The position numbers were made by a program, and so were the translations under genes. Positions 1-9,789 of a stretch of 64,000 bases of DNA are shown here, in pieces (position 1 is the first letter of the stretch; every line of letters begins with the position of its first letter). The notes beneath the pieces were generated by a model that worked only from the letters and a program-made list of their open reading frames with translations, did no database searches and was not told the DNA's origin. Source of the DNA: Sphagnum compactum (taxonomy: Eukaryota > Bryophyta > Sphagnopsida > Sphagnales); the NCBI GenBank assembly GCA_965153455.1, contig OZ234494.1, positions 5,580,001 through 5,644,000 of the forward strand. The letters are read 5' to 3'.

Positions 1-3000
1 CCAGAATCTGAATTAGGAGGACACAGGAGTGCCTTCCTTCTATCAAGATCATACTTCCTACATCAATCCCGAGGGCATCATGGCATGATTCGAGGTTCCT
101 AGCAAGGACCATTTTTTCCTGGGTACTATGAGTCTCAACAGCAAGCACCAGCATTGGTGATTCCAAACCATCTCTTGCTGGCACAACAGAGAAAGACCAG
201 CAAGATGCTGAGAAACATGTTGTGAAGATTTTGCAGGTTAGGTAGGTAAAAGCATGATAAAGTAGTAGACAACTCTTGATCCTGTTTGGCATGTACATAT
301 CAACCCCTAAGAACTCTCATATCAAGAGATTAGGAAGGTGAAAGCATGGTAAAGTAGACAACTCTTAATCCTTGTGACCAACATGTACCCATCAGCCTTG
401 AAATTGAGAAACCATTTGGATATGGAGAGTAGATTCTACACAACAACTCTACACTCAGCCCTATACACAAGTTCAATAAATTTAGCAAAACATTGGACTA
501 CTTCCTGCACATTTGAGACTCAAGTATGGATGGTTGATCTGAGATGGAAGTCCATGAATTCAAGATGGTATTAGTGATCATATGTTACAACTCCAATGCA
601 TATTTTCTTTTCTTTCATTTTCTTTTTTTTCCTTTTTCTTTTTGACGAAGTTCAAGCAAGGATTGTCCATACCAAGATAGAGCCAAAAATTGAACCAAAT
701 GTCATTGAGTTAAAAACCTTTCAAAGGTATATTAGAATAAAGCACAACTTTTCAATTTTTTTTGAAATTGCATGTTGTAAAGAATATTGCAAAAGGGTTT
801 CATACAAGACACAAGGGGTGTAAACATGGTCAAGTAGACATAAAAAATAATTTGCCCAAAATTTAATTTAAAAATGATATAGTTTTTGACAAAACATAAG
901 AACTTAATAGATTAAAAAATTATGAAAATGTGAAATAAAAAATAAAATGAAACCATTAGCTCCTCCATTGAGTTTATAGTAAGTTGAATGTAAAATTTGA
1001 AAAAGTTTAGTACAATAAAAGTAAGTTACCAATAGAGTTGAAACCAATTGGTCAATATGGTGATTATTTTTTTTTCAATAAAAAATTGATATATTATGAT
1101 TATAATATGCACAATTTGATAGTACATAAATACTTCTAAACATTCATTAACTTGAAAATTTTTAAAATAAAAATTTTATCTACTTGCAACTCATTTTGTA
1201 AAATTAAAATCACATATAAATTAATGCACTTTAAAAGGATCTATTTAAATTTATTTGAAAATGTTAATACTCAAAATTATAATACTAAAGTGAAGATTAT
1301 ATTAATCATTAAATTAACATAATGATTCATTGAATAAAAAAATATTTTTACTTTCAAGACAAAACAGTAATTAATTAAACTATTTATACAATTCAAAAAA
1401 ATTATCTTTAATATTAAGATGAACTAAACCTCTGTCAAATGTGTATCTATTTATTATAATAATAATTGAACAACTAATTGTTGTCAATTCAAATGAGAAT
1501 CCACCCATCATAAAAGGTAGCATAATTTTTTAAATGACTTAAGTATAGAAGCCCCTCTAATCCAATTTAAGCTTCCCTTTTCCATTTATTTTCAAAGTTC
1601 CATCTTAAATTAAATTAAGGAACTCATTAGCTCCAAATGTCATTCTCATTGTGCAATTGAAAATAATTATTGTTTATAAAACAAAATATATTGTTAAATT
1701 TAGTTATTAAGTATGTAGTCACATTACCTTAAGCATGATAAGGAGATGCATTGGAAAAATCATGAATGTTGTCTAATCATGCATGATCTTGCAACTTAGA
1801 TACACTCCAAGACTCTCCGAAAGATGGAGTGCTATTCTAACCCCCATACCATGTGGTAGCTTGAAAACGACTTATCCTAAGGAAAGGAGCTAGGCCATCT
1901 AAGTCACTTCAAAACACAATGAACAATCTCTTTTGAATCATTGTTCCTTTTTTAAAATAAATTGATCCTATTGCATCACACAAACCAAATTCAACAATCA
2001 TTGATTCCAAGCAAAGGAACAACTATTGTAATACCTTTACCATTTTGGCCATAATTAAAATAATTTTTAAAAATCCAAATTTTCAAAAAAATTGCAATTT
2101 GTCTTGCCAAAAGTTTCAAAAAACTTAATTTTAAAATTTCGAAATTTATGGTTCATGTGTTCATTTGTCCATGAAAACCTCCTGATTCTAGTAACAAGGA
2201 TTTACTCAAAATCAGCACTTGCCTTCAATCATCACAATAAATTATCACAATTGATTGACTTGCTAGTTTAACAACATTTAAATTACATGTTTATTAGTAC
2301 CAACCTAACTAATAGGTACCTATTTGCAATAATATGTGAAATATATTAATTTTTTATTTTTATTACATTCGAATGTTTAAAACATTTGTGATTGGAGGGT
2401 CAAAGTGAAAAAATGAAAAATAAATAAATATTCGCCTGAATTATTTCAAAATGGTAAAGGTATTATGATATAGGGTTGCCAATTTCATCATAACTTTCCA
2501 TCCTAACAAAGATAACACTAATTGATGACTTGGTGGAAAAAAATTTAAAAGACTTAAACTTGCCATTTTATTTTCTTTTGTGCACGCTTAATGTGAAATC
2601 GTTCGTATTGCCTCGTCTCTTCTACTTGGCTAACCTAGGCCCCCAAAAAGAACTTGAATCGAGGTTCAACTTTCAACTTTCAAAGGCTTTTCAACTTTCA
2701 CTCGTGACCACGATATTGATGATTGTTCAAATTGTAATAATTTTAGTATGGTTGAAGCTTAGGGGTTAGTTTGTAACCATCTTTGTTGACTCAAGGTTCA
2801 AGGAAGATATTATCATCTCATTCATGCAGTTGTGACAAGCTTTAGTTTGCATTCCTACTAATAAAACATCATGTGAAAAAAAGACTTTAGTCAATGAAAC
2901 AACATCAAAGAACATTACCTAAAGTTTATTCCCTAATGTTTGAAAACCTTGCATTGTTTATTGTATACCGTACCCTAAGGTCAGTTTTGTCATTAAATAA

Positions 3001-4640
3001 TCCTCAAAATAGTGAAATGAAAATTTGTGAAATGTGAAGTTCACATGTTGAAAATCATCATAACTATCATAAGCTACACTTCGAATAATTTCAATACTCA
3101 TATGACAATATTATAGTAGATGATGAATTTTTAGTTTTTTTCAAAATTAAAAAAATGAATTCTTTTTTTTTATTATTATTATTCATTTTGTCAATGTGGA
3201 AATTGACCCTAGACTATACGGTATGTATGTGAATTGTTGGTCCTAATATGCCATTGTTAAATTGAAGTTCAACATTATTTATTTTAATAGGTAAAAAAAG
3301 AAGTTCAAAAACTTATGATTTTTCAAAAAGGTTGTCAAATGTGTGTTATGTTTTATATCCCCTATCCACATTTTGTCCCAATATTTTACAATTATTGATG
3401 CGCATGAACACTTTTTTTTAAACTATTGAGAATTGTACCACTTTTGAAGCATTAGGAAGATATGTAATTTTTGTAACTTAAAGTTAATTGATACCATAGT
3501 CCCTAAATGCAAACATCTGCCAAAAAATTAATACATTAAAAAATTAGCTTCAACATTAGATTCTTGTTTTCTAAACATTTTGGTATAAACAATATTATTA
3601 TCAAGATAAATGCGACAAGTGTGTTATTATCTTATGGTCTCTAAACTGAGCCCGAAACAAACAAGAGATCTTTTTTCACTGATTTTTGGCATTTTATTTA
3701 ATTTTATTTAATAAAAAACTGATCATTTTGAAAAGAATTTAATTATTGCCAAATGCATTCAGGGAGTATAGTTTGCCCTAAATTAACACCAAGCAGGGAG
3801 TATTTGCATTTAGCGCTATATTGTAATTTCTGATAATTAATGGCACAGTTGTGTCAACTTTTAGGAGGGAAGACTTGGAACTGGTGTTTTTCTTCTTTTT
3901 GTTTTGTTTTTTTTTTTTTCAATTTTTTTATGTAGGCCAATGGGATCATCCATAAGAATACTTAAGCACTCATTTTTCACATTTTCTGAAATAAAATGAG
4001 AAAAAAAAATTGCTTGCAACCTCATTGTCCAACTTACTAAAATTATGCATACATACATATCTAATGACTAACATGTTTTATACATAAAGCATCATACATC
4101 TTAAATGTATGATGCATGATAATTAATTCACCAATAGTTTGCTGGGAAAAAAATAAAATCATGGCACTGATGATTTTTATTTTTTTTCCTTTCCTGTGTC
4201 ATCATGGCTCATAACACTTGTGAGGTAAACTTTGCGATTTTGTCCATTACAATGTACAATATGTGGTGTTTATTGTGGCATATATTACATGTAAAATGGC
4301 ATGTTCCCACATTCTTCAGACTTTCTATCAAGCGTACTCAAACCTTTGCACACATATACATAAGGCACTCCGAGAAATTTCCCTAAGTGTATTTTGGAGG
4401 GCACCTTCTAACCCTCATCCTCTTTTGCGAGAAGGGGATATCACACCGATTAATCTTTTATGATTTTTCAAGTTCAAGTAAGTAGGGTTTGGTGACTCTA
4501 CAATCGACTGAAGGAGTGGTGTTTTGCAATAGCAATGCCAGCAAGAGGTGGAAGAGCTTGGACATGGTGAGCATTCAAAAAATTGTACATCCATAGATTA
4601 GTATGTGAGACTAGTGAATGTCTTTCAAAGAACATAACAT
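1..4640. other. AT-rich intergenic DNA, no recognisable gene
   Basis: No reading frame here has a recognisable domain, and the short open frames look random for this base composition. The DNA is strongly AT-rich, with poly-T and TTA runs (for example near 3168-3182). A short direct repeat at 240-398 is listed separately. Nothing else can be supported. Confidence 0.6.
240..398. repeat. Imperfect direct repeat, two units of about 64 bp
   Basis: The segment near 240-303 (AAAGCATGATAAAGTAG, then ACAACTCTTGATCC and a CATGTACATATCA stretch) recurs near 335-398 with a few substitutions and small indels. The offset is about 95 bp. A weaker fragment (AAACATGGTCAAGTAGACAT) is visible near 822. It looks like local duplication and has no coding context. 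Confidence 0.6.
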
Positions 4641-5053
4641 AAATTCCAGTGACAATGTTTCATTGAAACTGGTTTATGGCGGATGGATATTTTGGTGATG
4701 GCCATTGTCAGAATTCCAGAGTCATTCTGAATTATAATTTGTCATAGATCAAATTTCATTTTAGAATAATTATTTTTTGTTGTTCGTCTTGCACTTTTCA
4801 ATGTTTTTGTCTATTATTATCTTGTTGTTTTCTCTTACACTTTTTCAATGTTTTTTTTTGGGTCTATTTATATTTTGTTATGAATTTATCTAATGAATCA
4901 AAGTTTCGTTGACATTTTGCCTACCAAATCAAGAATGAAACAAATATATATTAATGAAACAAAATGACATATAATAAAATTTATATCTTTTGAAAAGACA
5001 AAATTGATTACAACAAAATTATTCCGTTCACAAAATAAAATTTAATCATTATC
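4641..5053 (+). repeat. Dispersed repeat copy A (inverted partner at 19711-20117)
   Basis: This segment of about 410 bp starts at AAATTCCAGTGACAATG and ends near ATCATTATCCC. It matches the reverse complement of 19711-20117 along its length, with small indels. Shared blocks include CATTTTGCCTACCAAATCAA and GAAAAGACAAAATTGATTAC. No protein is encoded. The two copies are probably members of one non-autonomous transposon family; TIRs and target-site duplications were not resolved. Confidence 0.75.
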
Positions 5054-5130
5054 CCAAATAAATAATAGAATATATATATATAATATGAAAAAAGATATAA
5101 AAAGTGAATCCTTGCTTTTGCCAGAACAGA

Positions 5131-5305
5131 AGAACCCTAAAGCAACAAATTGAAGGGGATGGACAGTCCTAACATAGCAGTCCTCGTCACCGTCGGATGG
5201 ACAAAATCAACGACTCAGATGTAGACTTGGAGTCTGAGGAGTTAGGGCTTGATGCAAAGTTAGGGTTTGATGCTCATCGGAGTTAGGGTTTGATGCTCAC
5301 CTACC
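5131..5305 (+). promoter_or_regulatory. Telobox-rich leader of the 5.1-6.7 kb gene
   Basis: An AACCCTAAAG motif lies at about 5133. It is followed by a run of near-repeats of GTTAGGGTTTGATGC between about 5241 and 5300 (the first copy reads AGGGCTT). AAACCCTAA/TTAGGGTTT teloboxes are typical of plant housekeeping promoters and 5' leaders. A consensus splice donor (CTGTG|GTAAGTATG) follows at 5508/5509, so this is probably a 5' UTR exon. The transcription start is not determined. Confidence 0.45.
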
Positions 5306-5720
5306 TTCTTGTTCTCTTCTTCGTCTTTCCCGTAGCCGTGTGCTCAACGCAAAGCGAACTATTCTTTCGCCTTTTACTAAAGAATGCCGTGCGTGGGGTA
5401 CAAATAGCGGCATATCTTCGTCTTTCCCTCGTTTCGCTTTGTTGCAAGGCCGTTGCCATTTTCTGCTTCCACGTGTCCGTGGGCTGCTTCGATTTATCGT
5501 TCGCTGTGGTAAGTATGTTGCGGACTCTATGAAACTCGTTGCTGCCCCAGGGTTTCTTTTTTCTTGGGGGGGGGGGGAGGACTGTCGGGGGTCTGAATTC
5601 TATGCAGTGATTTTGGATCTCTATCAGTTTGTTGTGTCTGGAAGATGAATTTGAAGCGAGCAATGAAATTGAGTTTGTGAAAATCCTGGTAGTTCACACC
5701 GTGCTTAGCTGGGGTTGCAA

Positions 5721-5974
5721 TATGAAACTTTTTAGGTCTACTGGTCAATTGTTAGAACGCTAATGGGGGAGGGAGAGAGAGGGGTAGGTATTCGTGAGGA
5801 AGGGATTGATTGGGAGGTCTGCAACCCCGAGCCATTCATTAGGGTTATGAAACTTTTTAGGTCTACTGGTCAATTGTACGAACGCGGAATGGGGGAGGGA
5901 GAGAGAGAGGGGTAGGTATTCATGAGGAAGGGATTGATTGTTAGGTCTGCAACTCCGTAGCCATTCATTAGGGT
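5721..5974. repeat. Tandem duplication, two units of about 125 bp
   Basis: Unit 1 (5721-5845) and unit 2 (5846-5974) are nearly identical. Both begin TATGAAACTTTTTAGGTCTA, contain a GGGGGAGGGAGAGAGAG purine run and GTAGGTATTC, and end CCATTCATTAGGGT. They differ by a few substitutions and a GA-dinucleotide expansion. The high identity points to a recent duplication. It lies in the predicted 5' UTR intron of the small gene whose coding part starts at 6385. Confidence 0.85.
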
Positions 5975-6090
5975 TTCGTCTTTGCTCCGCCGTGAGAGGA
6001 TGCTTTGGAATGAGTTGTCATGATCGTGTAACTGCTCTTACTAGCCAGGACTATGATTTGTTTGAGAACTCTGAAAGGTATAGACAAGAT

Positions 6091-6250
6091 GAATCTTCTT
6101 CCCCATGTACAACATCATTCAGTTCATCAGAAATCTGATCTCATTGAAAACTGATTCACACGTGACTTCCAGATGTGTACATCTCAGGGAGATCAGTTTT
6201 CTGATGACGTGAACGAATAATAGTGTTGTTGTACATGGTAAAGAAGATTC
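6091..6250. other. Long imperfect hairpin in predicted intron
   Basis: Arm 1 (6091-6141) pairs with arm 2 (6190-6250) across a loop of about 48 nt. The outer block of about 24 bp (GAATCTTCTT, then CATGTACAACA) pairs with two mismatches. The inner block of about 18 bp (TCATCAGAAA, then CTGATCT) pairs with one mismatch. A roughly 10-nt asymmetric bulge separates them. The size and shape would suit a plant miRNA precursor or a small MITE-like inverted repeat. The sequence alone does not decide between these, and no known miRNA was recognised. Confidence 0.6.
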
Positions 6251-6384
6251 CTTCTTGTACGTACCTTTTGCAAAGTGCAAGAAGGATGGGATAGAAAAAA
6301 TTAAATGTAGGGAATCCCAAGGCTAACATTTGACGTTGTGCTTGCAAGTAGGCTGAGATTATTGAAGACACAAAGAGAGTAACC

Positions 6385-6745
6385 ATGATTTCTGCAAGAT
6401 GGAACTTGGCTGTTGGTCCCATGCTGATGATGGGAGGTGCCTTTGTGACGGTTGTCGGTTTGACACTGCTAGGCGAAGTAAGTTTCCTCCTTTCCCCTCA
6501 CTTCTTTTTCCAATCTTCTGATTTTCTAATGCTGAATGTAATAATGCAGAGACAGGCAGGAGTCAATGGCAATTGGTGGTTGATCTTTCACTCTGGAACC
6601 AAGTGCTAGTGATTTCTGTTCTTTTGACAGAAGTTGAGATGTTAAGTTTGAGATGAGCACTCTGTTCTTCATTCATTGTTTGCAGAGGAATGCCCCCAAG
6701 CCCCAAGATGAGGTGTCACTACCATCACGGCAGCGTAAATTGTGA
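6385..6745 (+). CDS. Small single-pass membrane protein (about 50 aa, two exons)
   Basis: I do not recognise the family. Exon 1 (6385-6477) starts at an ATG in AACCATGAT context and encodes 31 residues: a short basic/aromatic start (MISARWN), then a hydrophobic span rich in glycine and methionine that ends LTLLGE. It stops exactly at a consensus donor (GAA|GTAAGT). The acceptor is TTTGCAG or TTTGCAGAG at 6686-6688, followed by a polar tail ending SLPSRQRKL and a stop at 6743-6745. The first two or three residues of exon 2 depend on which AG is used. The result is a tail-anchored-like micro-protein with one membrane helix. Upstream are a telobox leader and a strong donor at 5508/5509, so a 5' UTR intron of about 0.85 kb is likely. 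No function can be assigned. Confidence 0.45.
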
Positions 6746-8020
6746 CCAAGACAGCACCTGGGTGATTTGGCATTTTGCCAATGATGGAAGCATAAGGGCA
6801 AGCTCATTCTGATTTCTGTTTCATTTGCACATACAACAGCATGCATGCCAAATCAACCTTTTCAATATGTATCAACCTGTAACAAATTTGCTGCTTCCAT
6901 ATCAGAGCAAATAATTGCAGCCTTCACATGTGTTTGGTTGTGCTCAAGGCCCTGTTTTACTGTGTCTTGCTTTGGCTCCCATATATACATGTACTGGTTT
7001 GAGGAAATAAATTAGTTTGTATGTGATTCACCTTGTCAACAATGTGGGTAGAGGCTAAGTTGTGAGCTTGAAGAATTTGTGATGTACAAATCAGAACAAA
7101 TTGTTGTCCACTAGGTGTGGGTCTGATGATTGATATTGTACACATTTCTGACACGTGCTTTGACCGGAGTACACAGTAGATTGGAACATGTATGTAATGT
7201 TCTCATTGGTTTGTTCATATATGCAAATCATAACTCCTGTTATAAATGGTATAGACGGCCTAAACAGTAGCAGCATATTCAATGTCATATTCAATGTAGC
7301 ATATTTTCTGACTTCTAGAAGATATGTTTGTGAGGAAGAAAGGTCCTCACTTATAGCATATTCAGTTTCCTGTGCTTGGTTCCATTTGAGGCCAATCTTT
7401 ACCCATGCTCTGTTATGGTGCCAACCAAAAAGATTTACAATTGTACAGTAAACTGACTGTCTGGCAGCAGTTGACCGCAGAATATATGGCAGAATATGGT
7501 AAGTACCCAGTGCTTTTAGAAACACTTGAGGAAGGCATACTTTAGTGATGTTGAATTTCCAGAGTAATTTAGGGTTTATATTTCTTGTTGCCCTCTGCCT
7601 GGTTATAGGTGATGTCTGTAAGGAATGTCAGAACAAAAAGAATTTGTTGTAATCCAGATGCTCAGTGACTGAACTTCCATGCAGTCCAGTGTCTTACAGG
7701 TCTAATACTGTGCATATAAAACTCCTCTTGATCAAATATCTGATCACCCTCACCCATTCATATCTAAACCAGCTGACCCCACTGCCAGTGCTCCTCTCCT
7801 CAAGGCAATCACCATGAATGTAATGGTTGAGGTATGATCCTCGAAATAAATTTATGATCTGGAAATGTCCAGAAATGAATTCAAATCTGGGAATTATCGA
7901 GACTGTACTCTCCTTGTTACCTCGTGCAGACAGTCTCCACACTGCACGTAAGTGTCTAGGTGCACATGAGTGCACATATGCCAGAAACAGATGACAGAAG
8001 TGTTGGCAAAATTGCTGAAG
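6746..8020. other. Intergenic / 3' UTR stretch
   Basis: This lies between two convergent genes (small membrane protein on plus, diphosphatase on minus). An AATAAA-like signal occurs near 7005 on the plus strand. Open frames of up to about 144 codons occur on the minus strand, but none shows a domain or a plausible splice partner. Nothing else is supported. Confidence 0.4.
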
Positions 8021-9241
8021 TTATTTGAAGTACATTTCACTTGATGCCATTCTGTCGGTGCCATGCAAGGAAAGATGTGTGCGGAACACATCAACATGGC
8101 CATATGCATCTGTGCCAGGAGGACACTCTAACACAGCTTCAAGGACATGATGGTGTACACCATGGGAATCCACAACGTGTCCGCCCTCATGTGCATGACC
8201 CCCTATGCAAGCTAACACACAATCAAATTTGTGCAGTATCTGCAGCACCTCCTCAAAGTTCCAGAGCAAAGTTGAAGGGTATGCTGCTCCTGGGTGAAGC
8301 GGCAAGTGGCAGCAGATTATGATCTTTTGTTCAAAGGTTGTTGCTTCTTCTAGAACCTTCTCTAACCACTTCAACTGTTGCTCACCAAGGCCTCCATTGA
8401 ACATTACAAACCTTCTCTCAATGCCAGATAAGCCATCAGGGCTGTTCTTGTCGCTGTTGGGATTCTTTGTTTCTAGCAAGTGAAGTGCAGCTTTTGTGTG
8501 TGGGTGATCCACAGGCCAACCTAGGGCACTCACATCATACCCATCCAAGACAACAAACAAAAAGCCTGGGTACGGAGTGAAGGAGTAGTATGAATCACTG
8601 TTGGTGGAAGGTGGGATGCCAAGCAGCTGATTCAGTTCTGGGCGAGGAAGGTTGTAAAGACAATGATTCCCTATCATATGATAAACTGGGCCTCCTCTAA
8701 AAGCTTTGAATTCAGACAGGACACTATTGAAAGCTATCCGAGTTTTATCTTTGGGACACTTCCCATCAACTATGTCCCCAAAATGGATTGCAAAAGCAAG
8801 ATCTCCTCTCCTGTTCCAGGCATCCACAGCTCTGTGAAGTGATTCCAGACTATGCCGGTAGAACCGAGGCACACCAAGGAAGGACTGACTATCATCTATA
8901 TCCGCATATTGGACATCAGTGATTACTGCAAAAGAAAAAAGTGGCTTCTGGCTTTTGTCATTAACCACCACATTAGTATCAATGATGTCGGCAACCACAT
9001 CTGTCACCTCAGCACCCACTTGGGCAACCCCAGCCATGAGTGCTACAATTCGGTGTTCCTTGAAAGCAACCTGGAAGCCAAGTTCAGACACTTTGGCACC
9101 ACCACTCCTGCTGAGTCGAAGGTTGGATTGTTCACCAACACTGGAACTCAGGTTTGCTGAGGCCTGGGACTGCAACAGCAACAATTCCAGAGGAGCATTA
9201 GAATCTAATGAGCTGCAAAAGCATAGAAAATGAGACTGCAT
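8021..9241 (-). CDS. Mn-dependent ADP-ribose/CDP-alcohol diphosphatase
   Basis: This calcineurin-like metallophosphoesterase family hydrolyses ADP-ribose, CDP-alcohols and related nucleoside diphosphate compounds in the cytosol. The catalytic domain spans about residues 98-395 in one uninterrupted frame. Metal-binding motifs are all present: DVQYAD (D109), FGDIVDG (D156), GNHC (N192, H193), CCHLPLHP (H312) and GGHAH (H349, H351). Family signatures such as YHMIGNHCLYNLPR and KNPNSDKNSP are intact. The C-terminus (GTDRM) is normal. The oddity is about 95 residues ahead of the domain, where related plant proteins start just before it. The true start may be Met69 or lie in an upstream exon; a good acceptor (TTTTGCAG|CTCATTAG) sits inside the predicted N-terminus near 9212. 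The family call is sure; the 5' end is not. Confidence 0.9.
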   Translation of the reverse strand: MQSHFLCFCSSLDSNAPLELLLLQSQASANLSSSVGEQSNLRLSRSGGAKVSELGFQVAFKEHRIVALMAGVAQVGAEVTDVVADIIDTNVVVNDKSQKPLFSFAVITDVQYADIDDSQSFLGVPRFYRHSLESLHRAVDAWNRRGDLAFAIHFGDIVDGKCPKDKTRIAFNSVLSEFKAFRGGPVYHMIGNHCLYNLPRPELNQLLGIPPSTNSDSYYSFTPYPGFLFVVLDGYDVSALGWPVDHPHTKAALHLLETKNPNSDKNSPDGLSGIERRFVMFNGGLGEQQLKWLEKVLEEATTFEQKIIICCHLPLHPGAAYPSTLLWNFEEVLQILHKFDCVLACIGGHAHEGGHVVDSHGVHHHVLEAVLECPPGTDAYGHVDVFRTHLSLHGTDRMASSEMYFK

Positions 9242-9775
9242 ATTATTAATGAGAGATCAGATCTACCAGCTAGCAGTGTCTTCATCAGAAGCTTGGAACT
9301 GCAAGAATCATTCTTTTTATCAGAGTGCAATTTGTCTGTTCCTCCCTTCAAACCAGAAAACTTCAAAAGAAAGTCATTTTGGTACTTGCAGGCCTGACAT
9401 AGAAGGCAGGTCATCAAGCTAGGAGGATACATGGATTCCAATGACCTGCTCTCTGCCAGCCAAACCTTTGTTGCATTTGCTGCATGTCCATATAATCCTT
9501 GCACTAAAACGTCAAGCTGCAAAAAATAGACCTGAAAGCTTTGTGACAAAACAAGGACATCTCAAGCTGGGTTTCATTGGCAACAAAAACCACCTACAAA
9601 ATTTCTACCGTTAAAAGTCTTTGAATGATGACCAAGAAAATGGTGCAGTCTATTGTTGCTAACTATGTTTTGCTGAATGATATAGAAGTTGTTGAACCAT
9701 GAAACGACATTCTAGTCAAGCTAAAAATTTACTGTTCATTGCAACCCTAATTTCATGACAACACTCTATCCCTGA

Positions 9776-9784
9776 TTAGGGTTT
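9776..9784 (-). promoter_or_regulatory. Telobox upstream of the diphosphatase gene
   Basis: TTAGGGTTT on the plus strand reads AAACCCTAA on the minus strand, about 540 bp upstream of the annotated start. It probably marks the real 5' leader, which would imply a 5' intron between it and the coding exon. This is inferred from motif and position only. Confidence 0.3.
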
Positions 9785-9789
9785 CTATG

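Noticed and set aside
5301-5663. 120-codon minus-strand frame with Arg/Lys/Pro-rich sequence
   Set aside because: It is antisense to the predicted leader and first donor of the small membrane-protein gene, crosses a G-run, and has no recognisable domain.
7091-7525. 144-codon minus-strand frame between the first two genes
   Set aside because: It has no domain, mixed composition and no splice or promoter context; probably chance.
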